From assembly GCA_020848035.1 (NCBI GenBank), contig JADLAX010000025.1, positions 1-42,089 of the forward strand: a stretch of DNA of 42,089 nucleotides, given 5' to 3'. Positions within the stretch are counted from its first letter, which is position 1; every line of letters starts with the position of its first letter. Shown one piece after another: positions 31,165 to 38,688 of the stretch. The translations under genes and the position numbers were made by a program. This stretch comes from Anaerolineae bacterium (GTDB lineage: Bacteria; Chloroflexota; Anaerolineae; Promineifilales; Promineifilaceae). A model generated the notes under the pieces. That model had not been told where the DNA came from and searched no databases. It worked only from the letters and a program-made list of their open reading frames with translations.

Positions 31165-32619
31165 ATGAACGTAAATAGCTGGACATTCGATAGGGAGAGC
31201 CCGACACCATTATACCTGCAATTGTACCATCAGCTACGAGAAGCGATTTTGCACGGGGTCTTTGGTGCCCAGCGCCGCCTGCCGCCCAGCCGTCAGCTGG
31301 CGGCTGAATTAGGCATTGCCCGCATCACCGTTTCCCAGGCGTATGAGCAGCTGGTGGCTGAAGGGTTTGTGGTGCGGCGGCCCGGCGCGGGCACCTTCAT
31401 CGCCGCCCAACTGCCCCTGGCCCTCATCGAAGAGACGCAAACGGCCGTAACCCCCTTCCAACCTCAATTTTCCTCGTGGGGGCAGCGGGTGATGGCCACG
31501 GCCGTTCCCGCCGCCAACAAGCAGGCCAAACCGGAGATTGACTTTGGCTTTGGCCGCTCCTTCCCCCACATCTTCCCCTACGACATCTGGCGCAAGCTGC
31601 TGGCCCGCTACCTGAGCACCGACGACGCCATGCTGTCGCGCTACGGCTCGGTGGCTGGCTTTTTCCCCCTGCGTGAAGCTCTGGCCGACTACCTGACGCG
31701 CTGGCGCGGTGTGGTCTGCACCGCCGAGCAGGTGGTCATTGTCAACGGGGCGCAGCAGGCGCTGGACATTCTGGCCCGGCTGCTCCTGGAACCGGGCGAC
31801 GAGGTGCTGGTGGAAACGCCCGGCTACGCCGATGCCGCGGCGCTGTTTGCTCTGCACGGAGCAACGCTCACGGCCGTTCCCGTCGATGATGACGGTTTTG
31901 CGGTGCAGAAGATTCCTGCCTACAGCCGGGCGCGGCTGGCGTTTGTGACGCCATCGAACCAGTTCCCGCACGGCGGCACCCTGCCGCTGGAGCGCCGCCT
32001 GGCGCTGCTGCAATGGGCGCAGCAGCACGACACCCTGCTCATCGAAGACGATTACGACGGCGAGCTGCGCTATGACGGCCGTCCCCTGGCCGCGCTGCAA
32101 GGGTTGGCCGCCGATGAGCGGGTGATTTACCTGGGCACCTTCTCCAAAGTGCTGTTTCCCGCCCTGCGCCTGTCCTACGTGGTGCTGCCGACGGGGTTGG
32201 TACGGCCGTTTGTCCAGGCCAAGCAGCTCATCGACCGGGGTGCGCCGACGCTGACCCAGGCGGCGGTGGCCGACTTTATGGTCGAAGGGCACTTCGAGCG
32301 CCACTTGCGCCATCTGCGCCAGGCGTACGGCCAGCGGCGGCACACGCTGGTGACCGCCTTGCAAACCCATCTGCCCCAGGTGCGCTGCGCCAACGAGCCA
32401 GCCGGGCTGCACGTGATGTTGTATTTGCCGGAAGAGTTGGCGGAAACGGCCGTGATTGAGGCAGCGGCCCAGGTAGGGGTTGGCGTTTACCCCGCCGCGC
32501 CGTACTTCCTGAAACGGCCGTCACCCCCAGCCATCTTGCTCGGCTTCAGCGGCCTCAGCGAAGCGGAAATTGCCCAGGGCGTGGCCCGCCTGGGCCAGGC
32601 GCTGGCCGGGTTGGGGTAA
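31165..32619 (+). CDS. PdxR/MocR-family transcription factor
   Basis: A 484-residue GntR-type winged helix fused to an aminotransferase-like domain. The DNA-binding part is about 10-80 (LYHQLREAILHGVFGAQRRL, PPSRQLAAELGIARITVSQA). The PLP domain (110-484) has GAQQALDI, VETPGYADAA, DDYDGELRYDG and GTFSKVLFPALRLS with Lys328 for PLP. It senses pyridoxal phosphate or an amino-compound. No pdxST or other typical target is adjacent. GGAAA precedes the ATG by nine bases. It is divergent from the TetR-type gene. It carries seven ACGGCCGT octamers, the densest of any gene here along with the S9 peptidase. Confidence 0.92.
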   Translation: MNVNSWTFDRESPTPLYLQLYHQLREAILHGVFGAQRRLPPSRQLAAELGIARITVSQAYEQLVAEGFVVRRPGAGTFIAAQLPLALIEETQTAVTPFQPQFSSWGQRVMATAVPAANKQAKPEIDFGFGRSFPHIFPYDIWRKLLARYLSTDDAMLSRYGSVAGFFPLREALADYLTRWRGVVCTAEQVVIVNGAQQALDILARLLLEPGDEVLVETPGYADAAALFALHGATLTAVPVDDDGFAVQKIPAYSRARLAFVTPSNQFPHGGTLPLERRLALLQWAQQHDTLLIEDDYDGELRYDGRPLAALQGLAADERVIYLGTFSKVLFPALRLSYVVLPTGLVRPFVQAKQLIDRGAPTLTQAAVADFMVEGHFERHLRHLRQAYGQRRHTLVTALQTHLPQVRCANEPAGLHVMLYLPEELAETAVIEAAAQVGVGVYPAAPYFLKRPSPPAILLGFSGLSEAEIAQGVARLGQALAGLG

Positions 32620-32620
32620 G

Positions 32621-32647
32621 CCACAGATTGCACAGATTGCACAGATA
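32621..32647. repeat. CACAGATTG word array, one-armed
   Basis: CCACAGATTGCACAGATTGC then ACAGATA. It begins two bases after the MocR stop. Same word family as 16250-16309 and 18774-18800. Confidence 0.8.
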
Positions 32648-32676
32648 GGTCCGGCTGTTGGGGATAGATTGGGCAG

Positions 32677-32727
32677 GCGTGAAACGTGAAACGTGATTCA
32701 GAGAACATCACGTTTCACTCTTCACGC
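32677..32727. repeat. GTGAAACGT word-repeat hairpin, copy 2
   Basis: GCGTGAAACGTGAAACGTGA faces TCACGTTTCACTCTTCACGC across a 9-base loop. It lies between converging genes and holds the stop codon (minus strand) of the methyltransferase. Confidence 0.87.
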
Positions 32728-33513
32728 CTTGCGCAGCCGCTCATACAGCACAATGGCCGCGGCGGCGTTGACGGAGAAGGAGTCGATGCCGGGGGTCATG
32801 GGAATGGTGACCAGGGCGTCCAGCTGGTTAAGCACTGCTTCGGGCAGGCCGAAATATTCGCTGCCCATGAAGACGGCCGTTCCGCCCACCCCCCACACAA
32901 AATCCGGCAAGGGCACACCATTTTCCGCCACCGTGCCGATGGTTTGGACGGGATACGGCCGTAACGCCGCCCACAAATCCGCCAGCGAACAGGTCACCAG
33001 CGGCAGCTTGAACAGACTGCCCATCGAGGTGCGCACTGCCCGCGGGTGGTACGGATCGCTGCCGCCCGCCGCGATGAACAGGTCGGCCCCCAGGGCGTGG
33101 GCTGTGCGCATCATGCCGCCGACGTTGCCGGGGTCCACTACGTCCACCGCCACCAGCAGGGTGGGGGCCGGATGCGCTGCCAGCCACGTGGGCAGATCGA
33201 CGGGTTCGGGCAGGGGCACCAACCCCAGCAGACCACCCAGCTGCCGCCCCTGGGTCAGCCGGGCCATTTCGTCGTTGGGGATGGCGTGGAGGGGGACGTT
33301 GTGCTGGGTGAGCTGGTGGAGAACGGCCGTTTCCCGTTCCCCCGGAGTTTGCCACACTGCCTCACTCACCAGCACCGCCTTGGGGTAGATGCCTGCGCGT
33401 AAGGCCCGCTCGTGCAGCCGCGTGCCCTCAATCGAGAAGCAGCCAGACGCCGCCCGCCCCTTGGCCGTGGCGGTGCGCTCAATCATGGTGCGGATCGACT
33501 GCCAGCTGTTCAT
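32722..33513 (-). CDS. SpoU/TrmH-family RNA 2'-O-methyltransferase
   Basis: A 263-residue SPOUT methyltransferase. An N-terminal RNA-binding substrate domain (about 1-105, with FSIEGTRLHERAL) precedes the catalytic domain with motif 1 DVVDPGNVGGMMRTAHALGA, motif 2 FMGSEYFGLPEAVL and motif 3 IPMTPGIDSFSVNAAAAIVL. These form the trefoil knot that binds S-adenosylmethionine. It should methylate rRNA or tRNA ribose, probably 23S rRNA given the length and N-domain. The TGA stop lies in the arm of a word-repeat hairpin. Confidence 0.92.
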   Translation of the reverse strand: MNSWQSIRTMIERTATAKGRAASGCFSIEGTRLHERALRAGIYPKAVLVSEAVWQTPGERETAVLHQLTQHNVPLHAIPNDEMARLTQGRQLGGLLGLVPLPEPVDLPTWLAAHPAPTLLVAVDVVDPGNVGGMMRTAHALGADLFIAAGGSDPYHPRAVRTSMGSLFKLPLVTCSLADLWAALRPYPVQTIGTVAENGVPLPDFVWGVGGTAVFMGSEYFGLPEAVLNQLDALVTIPMTPGIDSFSVNAAAAIVLYERLRKA

Positions 33514-33583
33514 GCCGGGTTCATATCACAGAGAGGGGGTTTTGTAAATGGGGAGAGAGAAGAAGGGGGAGGGAGGAACGGCC

Positions 33584-33694
33584 GTCTAACACCACCATCA
33601 GCCGCGCTGGCGTGGTCGTCCAGAGCCTCAACCGCAGCCAGAGCGCAAGCCCTTCGAGGACTCGCGCCAGCGTCACCTGAATGGGTTGTTAGGA
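33584..33694 (-). other. Integron attC site 1 (HigBA cassette)
   Basis: Read on the minus strand: R'' core TCCTAAC, L'' arm CCATTCAG then CGCTGGCG, and after a 50-base centre CGCCAGCG, L' CTGATGG and R' core GTTAGAC, a match to GTTRRRY. CCATTCAG against CTGATGG leaves one unpaired T in L'', which is the extrahelical base typical of attC. The higA stop codon overlaps the R'' core, as in cassettes. Length 111 bp. Confidence 0.78.
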
Positions 33695-33979
33695 AGCAAA
33701 GAGTCTTTCTACCTTTATTGTTTGCTGATTTTGTCTGGCAAGCCAAAGATCATACTGGGTCTGCTGGTTGAGCCAACTCTCAGCCGAAGTGTCAAAAGCC
33801 AGCGAAAGTCGAATTGCCATTTCAGGACTAATACCTGCACGACCATTCAGAATTGCCGATAATGTCTTGCGACTAACGCCAAGCGCTTCGGCGGCTCTTG
33901 TTACCGTCAGTTCCAGCGGTTCCAAGCATAGTTCTTTGAGGATTTCTCCAGGATGGGGGGGATTGTACATCTGCATCAT
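33689..33979 (-). CDS. higA: HigA family antitoxin
   Basis: A 96-residue XRE-type helix-turn-helix protein: [20 protein letters not shown] at the start, then [20 protein letters not shown] as HTH, and [15 protein letters not shown] as the C-terminal helix. This is the standard HigA layout. The start at 33979 (ATG ATG CAG) is preceded by GAGGTGAT and lies 10 bp after the higB stop; longer starts would overlap higB. It binds and neutralises HigB and represses the operon. The TAA stop is within the attC 1 core. Confidence 0.92.
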   Translation of the reverse strand: MMQMYNPPHPGEILKELCLEPLELTVTRAAEALGVSRKTLSAILNGRAGISPEMAIRLSLAFDTSAESWLNQQTQYDLWLARQNQQTIKVERLFAS

Positions 33980-33989
33980 CTTAATCACC

Positions 33990-34268
33990 TCAGTGGTAGT
34001 CTTCGTAGTTGACAACTGTAGCATCTGGACCATCAAATCGAAATGTCACGCGCCAATTGCCACTTACTTTGACAGACCATGTGCCTTGTCTATCGCCTTT
34101 TAGCTCATGCAAATACAAACCGGGCAAGTTCATATCTCGCGGGCTGGTTGAAGCATTTGGTCTACCCAAAATAAGGCGTAATTTGCTTGCATGAGCGGCC
34201 TGGATTCCCGCTTTGGAACCAGTTAGAAAGAATTTTTCCAGACCTTTGTGCTTAAAATCTTTAATCAC
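33990..34268 (-). CDS. higB: HigB family toxin (RelE superfamily mRNA interferase)
   Basis: A 92-residue toxin matching HigB from end to end: [14 protein letters not shown] at the start, [31 protein letters not shown] and VVNYEDYH at the C-terminus. The family cuts mRNA on the ribosome. The order toxin then antitoxin is that of hig loci. A lowly GC-rich leader of about 90 bp reaches back to attC 2 and likely contains the promoter. As a cassette-borne toxin-antitoxin it would stabilise the array. Confidence 0.94.
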   Translation of the reverse strand: MIKDFKHKGLEKFFLTGSKAGIQAAHASKLRLILGRPNASTSPRDMNLPGLYLHELKGDRQGTWSVKVSGNWRVTFRFDGPDATVVNYEDYH

Positions 34269-34356
34269 AATACAAAGTGAACCTATAACGTTACAGGTCG
34301 CAAGTGGGAAATAATCTTATTCTGAAACTGACGTTTTATACTAAGAACGGTGTTGC

Positions 34357-34420
34357 TCCTAACGTTCCGGTTCAGCGGCGGGCCGCGCAGCGGACCGTCC
34401 GCTGCAACCGGTTGTTAGGT
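34357..34420 (-). other. Integron attC site 2 (VOC cassette)
   Basis: On the minus strand: R'' ACCTAAC (matches RYYYAAC), L'' CCGGTTGCAGCGG, centre, L' CCGCTGAACCGG and R' GTTAGGA. The two L arms pair fully except for one extra G in L'', the classic extrahelical base. The VOC stop TAG is four bases before R''. Length 64 bp, within the usual 55-140 bp range. Confidence 0.85.
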
Positions 34421-34423
34421 GCG

Positions 34424-34798
34424 CTATGACCATGACTCAGAGTCCTTGCAGACGAGGTGAATGATGGATGCGGGGCTTGATACCCAGAAAGCTTGAAAGC
34501 CTTGTGGCAGCGGCTCGATCTCGTCACAGCGCACTACTCCGGCCGCTTTTAGATGGTCTGAAGCCGCCGCGATGTCGTCGGTTACAACCTCAAGCCATGT
34601 TTCGGCTTGGCTAATGCCCGGAACGCGGTCTATCCAGAGATTGTTGGCGCCAAACTCGAAGCCGACCGATGGGGGGTGTTTCGTTATCTCTTTGAGACAG
34701 AGGACATCACGATAGAACTGAACCGTCGCTTCATACAAATGAGGCGGGACCTTCATGGCGATGTTGCGACCAGCAGCGAACCTGGGTTTGTTGTCCAT
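34424..34798 (-). CDS. VOC/glyoxalase-family protein, cassette-borne
   Basis: A 124-residue protein of the vicinal-oxygen-chelate fold: VQFYRDVLCLKEI (first half), FEFGANNLWIDRV, WLEVVTDDIAAASDHLKAAG, and QAFWVSSPASIIHLV at the end. Two beta-alpha-beta-beta-beta units are seen. Metal ligands are not all apparent: a typical His at the first strand is missing (MKVPPHLYEA may hold it). Such proteins often bind antibiotics or act on small ligands; the role is unknown. AAGG precedes the start, 18 bp from the cassette boundary. Stop is next to attC 2. Confidence 0.8.
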   Translation of the reverse strand: MDNKPRFAAGRNIAMKVPPHLYEATVQFYRDVLCLKEITKHPPSVGFEFGANNLWIDRVPGISQAETWLEVVTDDIAAASDHLKAAGVVRCDEIEPLPQGFQAFWVSSPASIIHLVCKDSESWS

Positions 34799-34815
34799 AC
34801 CTTGTGTTTCCGCGC

Positions 34816-34822
34816 ACCTAAC
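34816..34822 (-). other. Cassette insertion boundary, R' core
   Basis: Minus strand GTTAGGT, matching GTTRRRY, in AATTGTTAGGTGCG. No R'' or L'' partner is seen upstream, so this is where the first cassette joins host DNA: an attI-like or secondary site just after the stop codon of a small open frame. Confidence 0.6.
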
Positions 34823-34827
34823 AATTA

Positions 34828-34956
34828 TTATGCTGCGCTACTATAGTCTTCGTCTGATTTTACTAGAGTAAGTTCTTTCGAGTACAACTCTCTGAGCAGC
34901 AGTTTTCGGATGAGTTCTACTTCTGTGGTTGACAGCTGGTCTTGGCTGGTTGGCAT
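34828..34956 (-). CDS. Putative 42-residue peptide upstream of the cassettes
   Basis: MPTSQDQLSTTEVELIRKLL, then LRELYSKELTLVKSDEDYSSAA: an amphipathic helix and an acidic tail, no family recognised. Its TAA is six bases before the cassette boundary. A promoter-like pair on the same strand lies about 40 bp upstream of the ATG, which gives some support. It could equally be a chance frame. Confidence 0.35.
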   Translation of the reverse strand: MPTSQDQLSTTEVELIRKLLLRELYSKELTLVKSDEDYSSAA

Positions 34957-34996
34957 TGTGCTGTACCCTGGTTGGACCGTGAAATACGATGTGAAT

Positions 34997-35025
34997 AGTA
35001 TAGCCAGGGCTGGTTTTTGACACAA
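34997..35025 (-). promoter_or_regulatory. Candidate promoter reading into the cassettes
   Basis: Minus strand TTGTGT (-35, 35020-35025), exact 17-base spacer, TATACT (-10, 34997-35002). It would drive the small frame and possibly the VOC gene, like an integron Pc promoter. The -35 has only three of six consensus bases. Confidence 0.4.
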
Positions 35026-35183
35026 CGGCCGTTCCCTCTCCCCTCCCAAAAGTTACCCCCAACTGCTCACACAAGCCAGATGTCCGTGCCCGGTTTGTTC
35101 TGCATAATGCAGTCTAAATCTTGAACACTGTCTTTGCCCACAAACTGCCTTTACGAGCAAAGACGGAAAGTGAGCTGTTAGAC

Positions 35184-35468
35184 ATGGCGCTGAAGAAACA
35201 AATGGCCCTGCTGATCCTGGTCCTACTGCTGTTGGGTACGCCCCTGGCCTTGCTGGCGGCGGGTGATACGCCCTCCGCCACCCCCACCCTGGCCCAAACG
35301 GCTGTCCGCGCCGTGCTGCCCCTCTTTGTAGTACCGGACTGTGATGACCAGATCGAAGCACCACGCCCAGAAACGTTTGATCCGGCCCAACCGATGCCCA
35401 CCTGCTGGCTGGTGCCAGCCTTAAACATGATAGACGTTGGGCCGATGCAGCAAATTAACGCAAATTGA
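35184..35468 (+). CDS. Small secreted protein of unknown function
   Basis: Ninety-four residues from ATG 35184: a signal peptide or anchor (ALKKQMALLILVLLLLGTPL, ALLAAG), then a Pro/Thr-rich start to the mature part and two Cys (VVPDCDD and PTCWLV). No family is recognised. A TTG-initiated longer frame from 35121 would precede the signal peptide and is unlikely. The last residues INAN and the stop codon are encoded by a word repeat, so the C-terminus may be altered from the ancestral one. Confidence 0.55.
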   Translation: MALKKQMALLILVLLLLGTPLALLAAGDTPSATPTLAQTAVRAVLPLFVVPDCDDQIEAPRPETFDPAQPMPTCWLVPALNMIDVGPMQQINAN

Positions 35469-35512
35469 CACGAATTACACGCTGTATTCGCGGAAATTCG
35501 TGCAAATTCGCT
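35451..35512. repeat. Word-repeat hairpin (ACGCAAATT / AATTCGTG)
   Basis: CAAATTAACGCAAATTGACA, then CGAATTACACG, face TTCGCGGAAATTCGTGCAAA. Partially complementary. It overlaps the 3' end of the small secreted protein gene and includes its stop codon. Confidence 0.72.
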
Positions 35513-35597
35513 GCCACAAAAAAGGTCCTGCATGAATGGAAACCAGCCTGCCCGTCGTTGGGTGGGCAGCTGCGCCAGGCCAGGGTATGCTTGAGCC

Positions 35598-37844
35598 ATG
35601 ACACCCGCTGATCCAACCGATGTAAATGCCATCTTGCGCCAGCAGGAAACGCTGCGCCAGATTATCGAGTCGATTAGCAGTGAGCTGGAACTACGGCCGT
35701 TGCTCACCAGCATCGTCCAACACGCCTGTGAACTGCTTGGGGCTGACCGGGGCACCATTGGCCTGGTCGATGACGAGCGCCAGGTCATTCGCACCGAGGC
35801 GGTGTACAAGATGCCGCCCGACGAGCTGGGTGCCGAAATGGCCGTCGGCGTTGGTCTGGCGGGCAAGGTGCTGGCCAGCCAGGCACCGCTCATCGTCAAC
35901 CGCTATGGCGATATTGATACTCACACCCAAACCGACCTGATTCAAGATGCCGTCATCGGCCTGCCCATTTTTTGGCGCGAGCGCATGATTGGCTTTTTTG
36001 GCCTTGGCGCTGCGCCGCCGCGCCACTTCAACGAGCAAGATGTGGAGCTGCTAACCCAACTGGCCCGCCACGCGGGCATCGCCATTGAAAACGCCCGCCT
36101 CTTTGCCGCCGAGCGCCGCCGCGCCGCCCGGCAGGCCACTCTCAACCGCATCGGTGAGATTATCGCCAGCACGTTGGACCTGGATGACCTGCTGCAAACG
36201 GCCATTACGGCCGTTCGTGAACAGCTCCATTTTGCCGATGCCGGGGTGATGCTGGTGGATGAGAGCGACCCGGGGATGCTGGTGATGGTGGCCCGCAGCG
36301 GCATTTATGCCGAACTCCTGCCCGAAAATTACCGCCAGAGCATTCACCAGGGCATGATTGGCGCGGCGGCTCGCACCCGCCGCCCGGCCTTTACCAACGA
36401 TGCGTTTAACGACCCACGCTACCTGCCCGTGCCCGGCGCGGAAGCGGTGCGCTCGGTGATTGGCATTCCCATCATCGTAGGTGACCAGCTGTTGGGGGTG
36501 CTCCACGTGGAATCACCCAACCTGCTCGCCGAAGACGACGTGGCCTTGCTGGGTATTGTGGGGGATCAGCTCGGCGTGGCCATCGTCAACGCCCGGCTGC
36601 TGGAGCAAACGCAGCGCAACCTGGCCGAAACCCAACTGCTGTACGAAACCAGCCGCCGCATTACCCACGCCTTCGACGTGGACGATGTCATCGAGGCGTA
36701 TTTGCAGCTGGTGGCCGCCCGTGGTCGGTACGTCTGCAACGTGGCGCTGTACGAATTTGACGATTTTGGTGAGCGAACGGCCGTCCTCATTCGCGGCTTG
36801 TGGTCGCCAGACGACGGCTTGCAGCTGATGCGGCGCGGTTACCCGTACATCCAGGATGCTTTGGACCCACACCTGGACGCCGGACAAACCGTTACCATTG
36901 CCAACGTCGCCACAGACCCCCGGGCCAACGATGCCCTGCGGCAGATGCAGGCCGAAGTGGGTCGTCCGTCCCTGGCCATGATCCCACTCATCGTGCGGCG
37001 GCAGCGCATTGGCCTGGTGATTTTGAGCTACTACGCCGTTTACGAATGGTCTGTCAGCGATTTGTGGCCGTACCAGGTGACCGCCGCCCAGCTGGCCACG
37101 GCTATCGACACGCGCCAACAGCAGCTGCTGCTGGTGCAAAGCGGCCAGGAGATGGCCGTGCTGCACGAACGGCAGCGCCTGGCCCGCGAACTGCACGACT
37201 CGGTGACGCAGCTGGTGTTTAGCATCACCCTCGTCGCCCAGTCGCTGGCCCCCGCCTGGCGGCGCGATCCGGCCGAAGGCGAGAAGCGCGTAGAGCGGCT
37301 GCTGGAGCTGAGCCAGGGCGCGCTGGCCGAAATGCGCACGCTGCTCTTTGAACTGCGCTCCACCGACCTGCCGCCGCTGCCCACGGCCACGGGGGTGCGC
37401 CTGCCGGGCATCGCCCGCCTGCGTCGTGATGGGTTGGTGCGGGCGCTGCAAAAACATATCGGCCTGTTGGTGCACAATGCGCCGGAAATTGAGCTGGACA
37501 GCAGCGGCTACAAGGCGCACTCGCTAGAATATGAGATTACTTTATTCCGCATTGCTCAGGAAGCGCTGAACAACATCGTCAAACATGCCCAGGCGTCGCG
37601 CGTAAAAATCCGCCTGTATGAAGAAGCGGATATGGTTTGCCTATCGGTGATAGACAATGGGGTGGGGTTTGATATGGCGAACGTGCGTAACGGCCGTTCC
37701 GCCGCAAAAAAGGGCAGTTTTGGCCTGCACACCATGCAGGAACGGGCCCAGGCGCTGAAAGGTTCGGTGCTAATTGAGTCGCAAGCTGGACAAGGAACGG
37801 CCGTCACCGTATGCTTGCCTCAGGAAAATGGAGGATCAGCATGA
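35598..37844 (+). CDS. Triple-GAF NarX-type histidine kinase
   Basis: A 748-residue soluble sensor kinase. Three GAF domains lie at about 15-165, 175-330 and 345-505. The dimerisation domain is the HisKA_3 type: RQRLARELHDSVTQLVFSIT with His533. The HATPase ends the protein: N box EALNNIVKHAQAS, G1 DNGVGFD, G2 GSFGLHTMQERAQAL. Such kinases pair with LuxR-type regulators, and one follows with an ATGA overlap at 37841. No membrane helix is seen, so the signal is internal. No clear Shine-Dalgarno at the start. Many sites of ACGGCCGT, including one at the very 3' end. Confidence 0.93.
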   Translation: MTPADPTDVNAILRQQETLRQIIESISSELELRPLLTSIVQHACELLGADRGTIGLVDDERQVIRTEAVYKMPPDELGAEMAVGVGLAGKVLASQAPLIVNRYGDIDTHTQTDLIQDAVIGLPIFWRERMIGFFGLGAAPPRHFNEQDVELLTQLARHAGIAIENARLFAAERRRAARQATLNRIGEIIASTLDLDDLLQTAITAVREQLHFADAGVMLVDESDPGMLVMVARSGIYAELLPENYRQSIHQGMIGAAARTRRPAFTNDAFNDPRYLPVPGAEAVRSVIGIPIIVGDQLLGVLHVESPNLLAEDDVALLGIVGDQLGVAIVNARLLEQTQRNLAETQLLYETSRRITHAFDVDDVIEAYLQLVAARGRYVCNVALYEFDDFGERTAVLIRGLWSPDDGLQLMRRGYPYIQDALDPHLDAGQTVTIANVATDPRANDALRQMQAEVGRPSLAMIPLIVRRQRIGLVILSYYAVYEWSVSDLWPYQVTAAQLATAIDTRQQQLLLVQSGQEMAVLHERQRLARELHDSVTQLVFSITLVAQSLAPAWRRDPAEGEKRVERLLELSQGALAEMRTLLFELRSTDLPPLPTATGVRLPGIARLRRDGLVRALQKHIGLLVHNAPEIELDSSGYKAHSLEYEITLFRIAQEALNNIVKHAQASRVKIRLYEEADMVCLSVIDNGVGFDMANVRNGRSAAKKGSFGLHTMQERAQALKGSVLIESQAGQGTAVTVCLPQENGGSA

Positions 37845-38476
37845 CAAAAATTCAGGTAATGATTGTGGATGACCACGCGATTGTGCGCGAAGGGCTGCGT
37901 CTGCTCCTCAGCGAAGAAATGGACGTTGAGGTGGTGGGGGAAGCCAGCAACGGCCGTGAAGCCGTGCTGCGCGCCGAAATGCTGCTGCCCCAGGTTATCT
38001 TGATGGACTTGATGATGCCGGAAATGGACGGCATTGCCGCGACCCAGGCCATTCGCCAGAACTTCCCGGCCTGCCAGGTCATCGTCCTCACCAGTTTTGC
38101 CGAAGATCAGCGTGTGCCCGACGCGATCCAGGCGGGCGCAATTGGCTACCTGTTGAAAGATGTGCTCAAGAGCGATTTGCTGTTGGCGATCCAGGCGGCG
38201 GCGCGCGGCGAACCCACGCTGCACCCCGAAGCCCAGCGCCAGCTCATGCGCCAGATGACCCGGCCTGTTTCGCACAACCTGCTCGGTGGCCTCACCGAGC
38301 GCGAAATGGACGTTTTGCGCCTCATTGCTCGCGGCCACAGCAACAAAGAGATTGCCGGCTCGCTCCACCTGACCGAAGGCACGGTCAAAGGGTACGTCAG
38401 CACCATCCTGGGCAAGCTCCAGGTGGCCGACCGCACCCAGGCGGCCCTCTATGCCGTCAAACACGGCGTGGAATAA
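37841..38476 (+). CDS. NarL/LuxR-family response regulator
   Basis: A 211-residue regulator. Receiver domain 1-120 with Asp10/Asp11, phospho-acceptor Asp56 (LMDLMMPEMDG), Thr84 and Lys106. LuxR HTH at about 142-205: LTEREMDVLRLIARGHSNKE, then IAGSLHLTEGTVKGYVSTIL. It starts at 37841 with GGAGG ten bases upstream, overlapping the kinase stop as ATGA, so it is the cognate partner. Target genes unknown; the receiver-only gene 213 bp downstream could be in the same circuit. Confidence 0.95.
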   Translation: MTKIQVMIVDDHAIVREGLRLLLSEEMDVEVVGEASNGREAVLRAEMLLPQVILMDLMMPEMDGIAATQAIRQNFPACQVIVLTSFAEDQRVPDAIQAGAIGYLLKDVLKSDLLLAIQAAARGEPTLHPEAQRQLMRQMTRPVSHNLLGGLTEREMDVLRLIARGHSNKEIAGSLHLTEGTVKGYVSTILGKLQVADRTQAALYAVKHGVE

Positions 38477-38510
38477 CCCAATTCTTCAGGAATTCAGGCG
38501 ATACTAAGCC

Positions 38511-38570
38511 GTGAAACGTGAAACGTGAAACGTGACCAGAAAACTATCACGTTTCACGCTTCACGTTTCA
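38511..38570. repeat. GTGAAACGT word-repeat hairpin, copy 3
   Basis: Three GTGAAACG words then, after an 11-base loop, TCACGTTTCACGCTTCACGT and TTCA. Same family as 3490-3556 and 32677-32727. It separates the two response-regulator genes. Confidence 0.88.
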
Positions 38571-38688
38571 TGCCACCCTCAGTGCCAATCACCCTAACTT
38601 TAGTTAGGTGCTGTTTCCCCCCTTTTTGAAGCCAGACCGCTAACCGCTGCCAGATGTGAAAACGGCCGTCCCGTCGTATCCTGGCAGC

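Larger units (their letters stand above)
33585..34821 (-). mobile_element. Two-cassette integron array without integrase (CALIN type)
   Basis: Two gene cassettes in the same orientation. VOC gene with attC 2 lies upstream, higBA with attC 1 downstream. The array is bounded by a lone core ACCTAAC/GTTAGGT at 34816-34822 on one side and attC 1 R' (GTTAGAC) on the other. GC content is lower than the neighbours and ACGGCCGT is absent from 33586 to 35024. No intI is in the window. If the cassettes are removed by core-site recombination, the empty site would read AATTGTTAGACGGCCGTT, a plausible target. Confidence 0.72.
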
